From Neobacillus bataviensis LMG 21833 (GTDB taxonomy: Bacteria > Bacillota > Bacilli > Bacillales > Cytobacillaceae), in the NCBI RefSeq assembly GCF_000307875.1, contig NZ_AJLS01000127.1, forward strand, positions 1-64,000: a stretch of 64,000 bases of DNA. The letters run 5' to 3'. The notes under the pieces are model-generated. The model ran no database searches, was not told the DNA's origin, and worked only from the letters and a program-made list of their open reading frames with translations. The position numbers and the translations under genes were made by a program. Below, one piece after another: positions 32,078-40,101 of the stretch; the stretch's first letter is position 1, and each line of letters starts with the position of its first letter.

Positions 32078-33742
32078 ATGAGCAAAAAAAAGCTAGTTAT
32101 CCTTTATTTTATCACTAGTTTAATTTGGATATATGTATCGAATTTTCTCATCCATCAGCTAGTACCCTCTTCCTATATGTCATTGGTTGAGAGATCGAAA
32201 GAAATTTTTTATATACTCGTAACGGGCGGATTTATTTATTTTTTTCTCAATAAGAAACAAGAGCTATCGGTTTCTCAGGAAGATCAGAATCGTTTATCCA
32301 CCTTAATCAATTCAATGGTTGACTTTGTGAACTTCAAAGACGGTGAAGGAAGATGGATTGAAGCGAATGATTTTGGTTTACAATTGTTCCAGCTTGAGGA
32401 CGTAGATTATCGCGGAAAAAGGGACTCAGAATTAGCCGAATATACAGACTTTTACGCCGACGCCCTTAGGTATTGTGAGGTTTCTGATGAAGAAGCATGG
32501 GAAAATGGAGAAATTACCCGTATTGAGGAAGTTCTCCCCGTTCCTGATGGTACAACCAAAATATTTGATACGATCAAAGTCCCTCTTTTTCATTTTGATG
32601 GCTCAAGACAAGGATTAGTGATTATTGGACGGGATATTACCGAAAAAAAGGAAATGGCCAGACAATTGGCAGAAAGCCAACAGCAATATAAATCATTATT
32701 TGAGTACAGCCCAGATATTGTTTATATGTTGGATCTGGATGGAAAGATCACGAACCTCAACCCACACTTTGATGTGATCACAGGCTTCAATCGGGACGAG
32801 ATGATTGGTAAAAATGTAGGAACTTTATTGCCGAAAAAATATAAACGATTTCTGCCCCGCTTTATTTCCACTGTTGTTGAGGAAGTAAAGCCGGTTATGT
32901 ATGAGATTCAAATCCCACATAAAAATGGTAAAACGATTACTCTACAATGTACGTCACTTCCCATCATTATCGATGATAATATTACGGGAATCATAGGGTA
33001 TGGCAGGGATATAACCACCTTGAGAAAAACCGAGGAGCGCCTAAGAAGAACAGAAAAACTTTCTGTAGTCGGCGAATTATCTGCTAGTGTTGCCCATGAA
33101 ATTCGCAACCCACTTACCTCTTTAAAGGGGTTTGTTCAGCTTTTACAAGTGGAAGATGAGAAGCATCAATTATATTATCAAATTATGTCGGATGAATTAG
33201 ATCGAATTAATCACATTGTTGGAGAGCTGCTGCTATTAGCTAAACCGCAGCATCTTAAATTTACAAAGGCAGAAATTCGAAAGCTATTGAATGATGTCAT
33301 TTCGTTGCTCCGAACCGAGGCGATTTATTATAATGTTCAGATCGAGTCAAATTTCCCGGAACAGGACATCTACCTTGAATGCGAGCCAAACCAGCTAAAG
33401 CAATTGTTTATCAATGTTATTAAAAATGCAATTGAAGCCACGATCAATGGTGGAACTGTTTCAATCGGACTTGAACTGCTTGAGAAGGAAAAGGTTTTGA
33501 TAACGATAAAAGACAATGGCTGCGGGATTTCCAAGGGACGATTAGAAAAAATTGGCGAACCCTTTTACTCTTCAAAGGAGAAAGGAACTGGCCTTGGATT
33601 AACTGTCAGCTTTAAAATTGTACAATCCCACCAAGGGGCGATTCGTTTTGAAAGTCAAAAGAATCAAGGAACCACAGTGCACATGACCCTGCCAATATAT
33701 CAAGAAAATAAGAATAAACATAAAAAGCAACAAGCACTATGA
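32078..33742 (+). CDS. PAS-domain sensor histidine kinase, orphan
   Basis: The 554-residue kinase has two N-terminal membrane segments (about 5-28 and 43-60) with almost no extracellular loop. Then come a PAS domain (about 70-190), a second PAS domain (about 200-320), a HisKA dimerisation domain with the phospho-accepting His in SVAHEIRNPLTSLKG, and an HATPase domain with N-box NVIKNAIEA, G1 DNGCGI and GTGLGL. There is no partner response regulator beside it. The HisKA sequence is like that of the sporulation kinases KinA-KinE that feed Spo0F, so a role in sporulation signalling is plausible. It converges on the germination operon. Confidence 0.9.
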   Translation: MSKKKLVILYFITSLIWIYVSNFLIHQLVPSSYMSLVERSKEIFYILVTGGFIYFFLNKKQELSVSQEDQNRLSTLINSMVDFVNFKDGEGRWIEANDFGLQLFQLEDVDYRGKRDSELAEYTDFYADALRYCEVSDEEAWENGEITRIEEVLPVPDGTTKIFDTIKVPLFHFDGSRQGLVIIGRDITEKKEMARQLAESQQQYKSLFEYSPDIVYMLDLDGKITNLNPHFDVITGFNRDEMIGKNVGTLLPKKYKRFLPRFISTVVEEVKPVMYEIQIPHKNGKTITLQCTSLPIIIDDNITGIIGYGRDITTLRKTEERLRRTEKLSVVGELSASVAHEIRNPLTSLKGFVQLLQVEDEKHQLYYQIMSDELDRINHIVGELLLLAKPQHLKFTKAEIRKLLNDVISLLRTEAIYYNVQIESNFPEQDIYLECEPNQLKQLFINVIKNAIEATINGGTVSIGLELLEKEKVLITIKDNGCGISKGRLEKIGEPFYSSKEKGTGLGLTVSFKIVQSHQGAIRFESQKNQGTTVHMTLPIYQENKNKHKKQQAL

Positions 33743-33760
33743 CGGGCTTGTTGTTTTTTG
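33726..33760. terminator. Bidirectional terminator, kinase / ger operon
   Basis: AACAAGC and GCTTGTT pair around ACTATGACGG, with T-runs on both sides (TTGTTTTTTG on +, TTGCTTTTT on -). It covers the stop codons of the kinase and of the last gerAB copy. Confidence 0.8.
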
Positions 33761-34846
33761 CTTTCGCTTCCGAAAAAAAGCAATGATAAGTAATAAGGTA
33801 GGAATGATAATTTGAAAAGGCCAATGTAAATAAACAGGTACCACTTTTAACCCTTCTTGAATATGTTCTGCATAAGTAGTTGCAATCGTTACAGAGGCTA
33901 ACAGAATAATTAAACCAATCGGAAAGCTCATCTTCTGATGGTTTTTAAAACGAAAAAGATCCGTTGCCCCGACCACCGCTGCATAAAAAAATAGCGATAT
34001 TTTAAAAAATCCTCCAATCACTAAATAGAGCATAAATAAAACATCGAGACGTTCGATAAAATTAGCCAATTGTATTTTTCCTATCGTAGTTAACAAAGGG
34101 AAGTTAGAGCGTTCAAAAAGGTCTACTCCCAATGTTGCTACATTTATGGCACAGGTAATCGTAACATTAATCCCTGCTAAAATCATCCCACCCATACAAG
34201 CAAGTTTTACTTTTTTATGATCATTTAAATAGGGAAGCAACATAGTAAAAACAATCATTTCCCCAAAGGGAAAGGTGATAGTTCCCCTAATAAATGTGAT
34301 GAACACAGGCTTCCAGCCGTGTTCTAAAACTGGTTGAAGATATTCCAGATGAATTAATCCAGAAAAAAGAATGAGAAGGAAGCCAGCCGATGCCATCAGG
34401 TAGATGACACTAAAAAATAGTTCTCCCACTCTTGCTATCACCTCTATTCCTTTATGGATCGCATAAATAATCGTCAACATCATCAAGGAATTTATGACAA
34501 TCAGCGGGGTATTAAAATAAATCGTGGTCGTTAATAATTCACCAAAATCACGCATTACCCTTGTTGCGCAATAAATAAAGTAGATAATATACATCAACCC
34601 AATAAAACGACCAACCCATTTACCAGTAATGTTTTGAACATAACTGGTTAAAAGCTGTTTCGGATAATACTTATAAAGCTGATAGTAGACAAGAAATAGT
34701 ACTAAGCCGCCCATTAAGCCTAACAACATCGACATCCATGCGTCTTGTTTTGCTGACACTCCCAGTCCCACGAGAATGGCACTGCCCATTTCAAACAGAA
34801 CCACCAAGATAAACAGCTGGGATGCTTTGATTTTTGCCTTTTCCAT
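33737..34846 (-). CDS. GerAB-family spore germination permease, copy 2
   Basis: The 369-residue membrane protein has about ten hydrophobic segments and the APC-like germinant receptor B-subunit fold. It begins MEKAKIKASQLF, as does copy 1 immediately upstream. The two proteins are alike over their whole length, and one 60-residue block near residues 250-310 is identical, so this is a recent tandem duplication. B subunits bind the germinant in the inner spore membrane. A second B subunit may widen ligand range, as known for operons with several B genes. It is the last gene of the operon. Confidence 0.92.
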   Translation of the reverse strand: MEKAKIKASQLFILVVLFEMGSAILVGLGVSAKQDAWMSMLLGLMGGLVLFLVYYQLYKYYPKQLLTSYVQNITGKWVGRFIGLMYIIYFIYCATRVMRDFGELLTTTIYFNTPLIVINSLMMLTIIYAIHKGIEVIARVGELFFSVIYLMASAGFLLILFSGLIHLEYLQPVLEHGWKPVFITFIRGTITFPFGEMIVFTMLLPYLNDHKKVKLACMGGMILAGINVTITCAINVATLGVDLFERSNFPLLTTIGKIQLANFIERLDVLFMLYLVIGGFFKISLFFYAAVVGATDLFRFKNHQKMSFPIGLIILLASVTIATTYAEHIQEGLKVVPVYLHWPFQIIIPTLLLIIAFFRKRKQKTTSPS

Positions 34847-34850
34847 TGCA

Positions 34851-35981
34851 TTATCCCCTTTTCCCAGCGCTAGTTAATGAGCTTATTGTTTTTTTCTTTC
34901 GATTTCGGAAAAAGGCAATGATTAGTAATAGGGCGGGAATGATAATTTGAAATGGCCATTGTAAATATATAGGAACCACTTTGATACCCTCTTTAATATG
35001 TTCCGCATAATTCGATGAAATCGTTACAGAAGAAAGCAAGATTATTAAACCAATGGGAAAACTTAGCTTTTGGTGGTTTTTAAAGCGAAACAGGTCAGTT
35101 GCCCCGACTACCGCTGCATAGAAAAATAAGGAGATTTTAAAGAAGCCACCGATCACTAAATAAAGCATAAATAAGACATCCAATCGTTCAATAAAATTAG
35201 CTAATTGAATTTTACCTATAGTCGTTAGCAGCGGGAAATTAGACCGTAAAAATAAATCTACACCTACCGTAGCCACATTTATGACAGCCGTGATAGTAAC
35301 ATTAATTCCCGCTAAAATCATTCCGAACATACAAGCAGCTTTTACTTTTTTTTGATCATTTAAATAGGGTAGAAGCATCGTGAAAGCAATCATTTCTCCA
35401 AATGGGCGCAGGATCGTTTCCCCAAGAAATGCGATGAAAACAGGCTTCCATCCATGCTCTAATATTGGTTGAAGATTTCCAAGATCGATAATCCCCGAAA
35501 ATAAAATGAGAACAAACCCAGTCATTGCCATTAAGTAAATAACCGCGAAAAACAGTTCTCCGACTCTTGCAATCACTTCAATCCCCTTATGTACACCATA
35601 TATAATGGTTAGCATCATTAACGAATTAATAACGATGAGCGGAGTATTATAATAAATTGTAGTCGTTAACAACTCTCCAAAATCACGTAATACTCTTGTA
35701 GCAAAGTACATAAAATAGATGATATACAACAGGCCTAGAAGCCGGCCAATCCATTTTCCGGTTATTTCTTGAACATAACTCGTTAATGGCACGTCAGGGT
35801 AATACTTGTAAAGCTGGTAATAAACGAGAAATAACACTAAACCGCCAGCTAAGCCTAACAAGATGGCGACCCATGCGTCTTGTTTTGCTGAAAATCCGGG
35901 AACTATAAGAATGGCACTGCCCATTTCAAACAAGACCACTAGCATAAACATTTGTGATGCCTTGATTTTTGCCTTTTCCAT
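34851..35981 (-). CDS. GerAB-family spore germination permease, copy 1
   Basis: The ATG at 35981 is preferred, 8 bases after AAAAGGGG and matching the start of copy 2; an ATG at 36008 overlaps the gerAC stop. The 376-residue protein has about ten membrane segments. It differs from copy 2 mainly near residues 26-30, 160-200 and at the C-terminal tail, which is longer and basic. It is a germinant-receptor B subunit working with the GerAA- and GerAC-like proteins encoded before it. Confidence 0.92.
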   Translation of the reverse strand: MEKAKIKASQMFMLVVLFEMGSAILIVPGFSAKQDAWVAILLGLAGGLVLFLVYYQLYKYYPDVPLTSYVQEITGKWIGRLLGLLYIIYFMYFATRVLRDFGELLTTTIYYNTPLIVINSLMMLTIIYGVHKGIEVIARVGELFFAVIYLMAMTGFVLILFSGIIDLGNLQPILEHGWKPVFIAFLGETILRPFGEMIAFTMLLPYLNDQKKVKAACMFGMILAGINVTITAVINVATVGVDLFLRSNFPLLTTIGKIQLANFIERLDVLFMLYLVIGGFFKISLFFYAAVVGATDLFRFKNHQKLSFPIGLIILLSSVTISSNYAEHIKEGIKVVPIYLQWPFQIIIPALLLIIAFFRNRKKKTISSLTSAGKRG

Positions 35982-36004
35982 TACACTTGCCCCTTTTCTC
36001 AGGG

Positions 36005-37213
36005 TCATTGATTAAAATCTGACCAAAACGGCTTTGTTCGAATCCCTTCGCGGCGTATGTATGAATCGACCTTTACTTTTACTTCGAGATTAGCAAAATA
36101 TTCCCCCCAATTCCTTTTTACTTTATTCCAATACTTAGGGTTTTTCCTGTGCACCCTCTCACCAAATCCAAATATATCACTCTTCATTTTTTGCGCTTCT
36201 TTTACGGATGCTAAAATTTGCTGTTTTATTTCTATTTCAACCTGTCTGTCAATTTTCTCTATATCTTTCGGATTCATTAAGTCTACTGCGGTATTCGCTT
36301 CGCTAATCCAGCCTTCATCTTCAATCGCAACATGTATGACAGGTTTACCATTTTTAAACTTAACGGACACATTGGTTTTTGATCGAATGATTGCCATAGT
36401 AATGGCATCCTTTTTTCCATTCCAATCTACATGAACAGACGTACCTTTTACTCTATCCAAAATCCAGACTACTCCACGGGCGTTTTCGTTTTCAACCCAG
36501 CCTGTTAATTCCCCTTTTTTAAAAACGGCTAGCCCACCAGCTCCAAGAATAGCTAATGCCTTTGTATGCTGAAGGTCTGCTGATTTCCCTGCCATTTCCG
36601 GTTCACCCTTTACTATAAAACCATTAACTATTGGTTCCTTCCCCTTACTGACAAGCCCGCTGAGGAAATCATCGATATTAACGCTCATATTTTCACCTAA
36701 CATCATTTCAGTCGAATCTATCTCTTTTGTTATTTTGTTGACAGGCAGTTTATCAAGATTTGCAAGAGCAGATACCAATACTATTGCAGGGATTTTTCTC
36801 GTTACAACAAGTTCCGTTGTCGTCCTAAATTCCGGTTCTCTGTCTAAAGCATCTAGGATATCAAGAAGGCCATCCTTGGCTATTTCTTCACTTACAGCAA
36901 TTAAATTGGTATGGGCATAATATAATCGGCGTGAAATTACTTTCGTCGCTTTCCTGGTTGCTTCTGTTAGAGTATCTCCTGAACTAGTATAAACAGCAAT
37001 TGGAAGTCCCTGAGCCCCTCCATTTTGTCCTGTAGACACATTACCCGGAATAACGATTTGAAAGGAAACTTCAAACTTTTTGTCTTCACCTTTGTCAATC
37101 CCCATTGCCATGACAAAGGCTAAATCAGTCAACTCTTTTTGATTCCAGCATCCGCTGAGAACTGGCAGAATCAGAACCAACAGTAATGGCATAACGAAAA
37201 CTTTTCTCATCAT
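36005..37213 (-). CDS. GerAC-family spore germination lipoprotein
   Basis: The 402-residue Ger(x)C protein has a signal peptide with lipobox LSGC (Cys22) followed directly by WNQKELTDLAFVMAMGIDKG, the hallmark of the family. The C-terminal domain ends with KVKVDSYIRREGI. It is diacylglycerol-anchored to the outer face of the inner spore membrane and is the C subunit of the germinant receptor. Its ATG overlaps the gerAA stop by four bases. Confidence 0.94.
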   Translation of the reverse strand: MMRKVFVMPLLLVLILPVLSGCWNQKELTDLAFVMAMGIDKGEDKKFEVSFQIVIPGNVSTGQNGGAQGLPIAVYTSSGDTLTEATRKATKVISRRLYYAHTNLIAVSEEIAKDGLLDILDALDREPEFRTTTELVVTRKIPAIVLVSALANLDKLPVNKITKEIDSTEMMLGENMSVNIDDFLSGLVSKGKEPIVNGFIVKGEPEMAGKSADLQHTKALAILGAGGLAVFKKGELTGWVENENARGVVWILDRVKGTSVHVDWNGKKDAITMAIIRSKTNVSVKFKNGKPVIHVAIEDEGWISEANTAVDLMNPKDIEKIDRQVEIEIKQQILASVKEAQKMKSDIFGFGERVHRKNPKYWNKVKRNWGEYFANLEVKVKVDSYIRREGIRTKPFWSDFNQ

Positions 37214-38817
37214 GATTCACCATTGGAAGTTTGATTGTTTTCCCCTTGCTTTGGCGGACCCGGTTTTTGATTTTCTCCGGATCGTATGATATTACCTTTG
37301 CTGATAAACATAGGTCGATATTTCATTGCCCATATAGGAAAACGAATAAATACATCTTGTTGGTTGCGAATGTTAAATGGGGCTATTGGGGACATATACG
37401 GGATTCCAAATGAACGAAGTGAACATAAATGGATCGCCATAAACATTAGCCCTAACATGATCCCATAAAAGCCCAATATTGTCGCCAAGCCCATCAAAAT
37501 GAAACGAATCAGCCTTGCTGCAATGGCCATAGCAAAACTTGGTGTTGAAAAATTGGCGATAGCGGTAATCGAAACAACGATTACCATAACCGGTGACACA
37601 ATCCCGGCTTGGACAGCTGCCTGACCAATGACCAAAGCTCCAACAATAGAAACTGCTTGACCAACAGCCCTCGGGAGCCTCAAACCTGCTTCTCTTAATA
37701 TTTCAAAGGTTATCTCCATGATTAAGGCCTCGACAAAGGCTGGGAAAGGTACGCTTTCTCTTTGCGCTGCAATCGCGATCGCCATAGTGGTTGGAATCAT
37801 CTCCTGATGAAAGGTTGTACCCGCAATATATAAAGCTGGTCCTATTAAGGCGATAAAAAAAGCCAAAATTCTTAAAATCCGAATCCCAGTTGAAATATCA
37901 AATCTGGAGTAATAATCATCAGGAGCCTGGAAAAATTGAATAAAAATAGCAGGTGCAGTAACAACAAATGGTGTCCCATCTACAATAATGGCAACCCTTC
38001 CCTCAAGAATATGTGAAGTTACTACATCCGGTCTTTCTGAATGGTATGTAGTCGGGAATGTTGTCCACGCTTGATCTTCGATTAATTGCTCGATAAACCC
38101 TGAGGCCTGAATGGAGTCAATGTCGATTCTTTTTAACCGCTCCATTACCTCCTGAACAATTTTTTCATTCGCAATCCCTTTTAAGTACATAATTGCAATA
38201 TCCGTTTGTGATACCTTCCCTATTTTCATCGATTCTAACCATAAATTCGGACTTTTTATTCTTCTTCGGATCAGGGCAGTGTTCGTTCTTAATGTTTCCG
38301 TAAAAGAATCTTTTGGCCCGCGAATCGCTAATTGGGTGGAAGGTTCCGTAATGGAGCGCTTTTCCCAGCCCTTTGTCTCGACACTAACTGCTTTATTGTA
38401 CCCATCTAAAAAAAATATGGTATTTCCAGAAAGGATATTATCATATACCTGATTCCAATTGGTAACAGATTGGATATTCCCTAAATTCACTACTTTATCA
38501 GTTAATATCTGAAAAGAGTCATGGGGGCTGTCGTCCCATTCCCCTTCTGTTAACGATTCCATAAAAAAGGCGCTGATCAATTCTTCGTTTGCTAATCCAT
38601 CAACATAAACACAGCTTCCTCTTTTGCGCCCAAATTTAAATTCACGAAAGACGATATCAGTACTGTTTCCAAATTCCCCCTTTATTCGGTTGATATTATC
38701 CTGATAATCCATAAGCACTGTTAAATCTTCCGGTATCAGAGGATCCTGCTTTTGCCTGTAATTATCATTCTGTCTCTTTTTTTGCTTTCTTTTCAACATA
38801 CTTGATAAAATCGACAC
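37210..38817 (-). CDS. GerAA-family spore germination protein
   Basis: The GTG at 38817, 6 bases after AGGTGG, is preferred to the GTG at 38826 that lies inside that site. The 535-residue protein has a hydrophilic N-terminal half (KinA-like GerA N domain, including IRGPKDSFTETLRTNTALIRRRI near 170) and a C-terminal half with several membrane segments (FPAFVEALIMEITFEILREAGLRLP near 365). It is the A subunit of a nutrient germinant receptor; A subunits form ion-conducting oligomers. It heads the A-C-B-B operon. I found no convincing sigma-G promoter by eye. Confidence 0.94.
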   Translation of the reverse strand: MSILSSMLKRKQKKRQNDNYRQKQDPLIPEDLTVLMDYQDNINRIKGEFGNSTDIVFREFKFGRKRGSCVYVDGLANEELISAFFMESLTEGEWDDSPHDSFQILTDKVVNLGNIQSVTNWNQVYDNILSGNTIFFLDGYNKAVSVETKGWEKRSITEPSTQLAIRGPKDSFTETLRTNTALIRRRIKSPNLWLESMKIGKVSQTDIAIMYLKGIANEKIVQEVMERLKRIDIDSIQASGFIEQLIEDQAWTTFPTTYHSERPDVVTSHILEGRVAIIVDGTPFVVTAPAIFIQFFQAPDDYYSRFDISTGIRILRILAFFIALIGPALYIAGTTFHQEMIPTTMAIAIAAQRESVPFPAFVEALIMEITFEILREAGLRLPRAVGQAVSIVGALVIGQAAVQAGIVSPVMVIVVSITAIANFSTPSFAMAIAARLIRFILMGLATILGFYGIMLGLMFMAIHLCSLRSFGIPYMSPIAPFNIRNQQDVFIRFPIWAMKYRPMFISKGNIIRSGENQKPGPPKQGENNQTSNGES

Positions 38818-38957
38818 AAGCTCCACCTCAATTCAAAAAATCCATATTGGGTATTTTCCCCAAACCCTTCTGATATATCCATTTTTTCCTGAAACTTTCG
38901 TGCATATGGAATTCATTAAATGAAAAGATAAAGGTAATGTGATGGTAGGTGATGTTG

Positions 38958-39188
38958 TTGAAACAATTTTTTGTTGCCGTGTTGTTAGCATTTGGCATGC
39001 TCTCCTTCATGGTATTATTAGACCTCAAACTTGGAGTCGCTCCGAAAGGTATTATTTGGAAAACAATCAATCCTTTTAGGGTAATGGAACCGGCAGAATA
39101 TATAATTCTGTTTTTATTTATTCTCTTCTTCCTTATTCAAGCTTTGTTTTCGTTTATAAAGAAGAAACAACAAGGAAATCAGGCTTAA
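38958..39188 (+). CDS. Small two-TM protein, likely germinant-receptor D subunit
   Basis: The product of about 76 residues has two hydrophobic helices (about 3-22 and 47-68), joined by a short loop (LGVAPKGIIWKTINPF), and ends KKKQQGNQA. It lies divergent from gerAA. Genes for two-TM proteins of about 75 residues adjacent to ger operons are known in Bacillus as D genes and modulate receptor function, so this is the best reading. The start is ambiguous (TTG 38958, TTG 38955 or ATG 38952 after GGTAGGTG). The gene ends at a terminator. Confidence 0.7.
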   Translation: MKQFFVAVLLAFGMLSFMVLLDLKLGVAPKGIIWKTINPFRVMEPAEYIILFLFILFFLIQALFSFIKKKQQGNQA

Positions 39189-39196
39189 ATAAATAA

Positions 39197-39228
39197 AAAA
39201 GAGCTCAATCACATCTGTGAGCTCTTTT
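39197..39228. terminator. Bidirectional terminator
   Basis: AAAAGAGCTCA and TGAGCTCTTTT form a perfect 11-bp stem around a 10-base loop. It serves the D-like gene (+) and the small gene at 39209 (-), whose end it overlaps. Confidence 0.88.
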
Positions 39229-39424
39229 CATTATTTGTTTCTTGAATATTGTCGTACTGTTTTCGTTTTAAGAAACCCCTTATCGTTTTGAGTCTATTTT
39301 TCCATTTTCTCGTCCGTTCTTCATTTGGTCCATAAACATACCGATTCCAAAAATAATAGATGGATTCTTCTAACACAATTACTAGGCAAAAGCATCCCGC
39401 AATCAACATAATAGAATTCCACAT
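39209..39424 (-). CDS. Small single-TM protein of unknown function
   Basis: The 71-residue frame has AAAAGGAG 9 bases before its ATG. The protein has one N-terminal membrane helix (about 3-25) and a strongly basic cytoplasmic tail (RTRKWKNRLKTIRGFLKRKQ), ending in a polar stretch. I do not recognise the family. The good ribosome binding site and the terminator at its end support a real gene. Confidence 0.6.
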   Translation of the reverse strand: MWNSIMLIAGCFCLVIVLEESIYYFWNRYVYGPNEERTRKWKNRLKTIRGFLKRKQYDNIQETNNEKSSQM

Positions 39425-39544
39425 GAGAAGGACTCCTTTTCAAGAGGATTGTTTATTCTATTGTATCAAATAATTTCCAAATTGTGGTTACATAGCCATC
39501 GGAATTTTCTGTCTTCTTTAGAAATACATAATTCGTATCATAAC

Positions 39545-39577
39545 AAAAGTCAGGTTCACATTTGAACCTGACTTTTT
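39545..39577 (-). terminator. Strong hairpin downstream of the holin gene
   Basis: AAAGTCAGGTTCA and TGAACCTGACTTT form a 13-bp stem with a 4-base loop and T-runs on both strands. No rightward gene needs it, so it most likely ends the leftward holin transcript after the repeat. Confidence 0.75.
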
Positions 39578-39582
39578 AAGAA

Positions 39583-39734
39583 TTGTCCAGCTCCAGTACC
39601 CTAGCGGCTAGTGTCCTTCGCTCTCCGCCCTACGATAAGTCAAGCACGAATGCGCCTCCGGCTCTTCGTGTTTCCTTTATCTCAGTTGGAGCGCTCCAGG
39701 CCATACGCCGCTGACCAGGGTGCTTGCGCTTTTC
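39583..39734. repeat. Dispersed repeat, about 150 bp
   Basis: The right part (39667-39734) is nearly identical to 23-90 at the window start. The element begins CCAGCTCCAG...CCCTAGCGGC and ends with GCGCTCCAGGCC...GCCGCTGACCAGGG, so its ends are imperfectly inverted and could fold together. There is no ORF. It lies between the holin gene and its terminator. The 39425-39738 gap otherwise holds nothing I can identify. Confidence 0.8.
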
Positions 39735-39738
39735 TTTT

Positions 39739-40005
39739 TTAATTTGGATCCTTGTAATTTAATGCCCGTTCACTGTCACCGTAACCCTTCGTAGTCGGAT
39801 CTTGAACGATTCCTAACATGGACATCAGCACAAACACGGCATTTACAAATGTTAAAATTGAATTTTGGATTGCATCGGTAATTTGAAAATCCACCAAACC
39901 TAAAGAATGTAAACAGGATAACACCACTTGGGCGACAATTAGGATTTGAGAAACAAAGGCAATTACCCAGTTCTTATTTCTAAACCGGACTTTCCAGTTA
40001 ATCAT
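39739..40005 (-). CDS. Phage-type holin, phi LC3 family
   Basis: The ATG at 40005 after GGAAAGGGATGG gives an 88-residue protein starting MINWKVRFRNKNWVIAF. Two membrane helices (about 12-32 and 45-70) are followed by the conserved tail GIVQDPTTKGYGDSERALNY, the hallmark of the phi-LC3 holin family. Holins make membrane holes through which endolysins pass. No endolysin, tail or other phage gene is nearby, so this is either a prophage relic or a domesticated holin. Confidence 0.9.
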   Translation of the reverse strand: MINWKVRFRNKNWVIAFVSQILIVAQVVLSCLHSLGLVDFQITDAIQNSILTFVNAVFVLMSMLGIVQDPTTKGYGDSERALNYKDPN

Positions 40006-40101
40006 GACACCATCCCTTTCCAAAATGCTAAAGATCTTTCTAATAACATATGCTTGGACGAGAAAATGGTTGTCCACGTTTTCCACGTTTTCCGGTAATT
40101 C

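Noticed and set aside
39739..40005. Prophage or phage remnant region
   Set aside because: Only the holin is phage-like; the neighbours are ordinary chromosomal genes and no att sites or integrase are seen.
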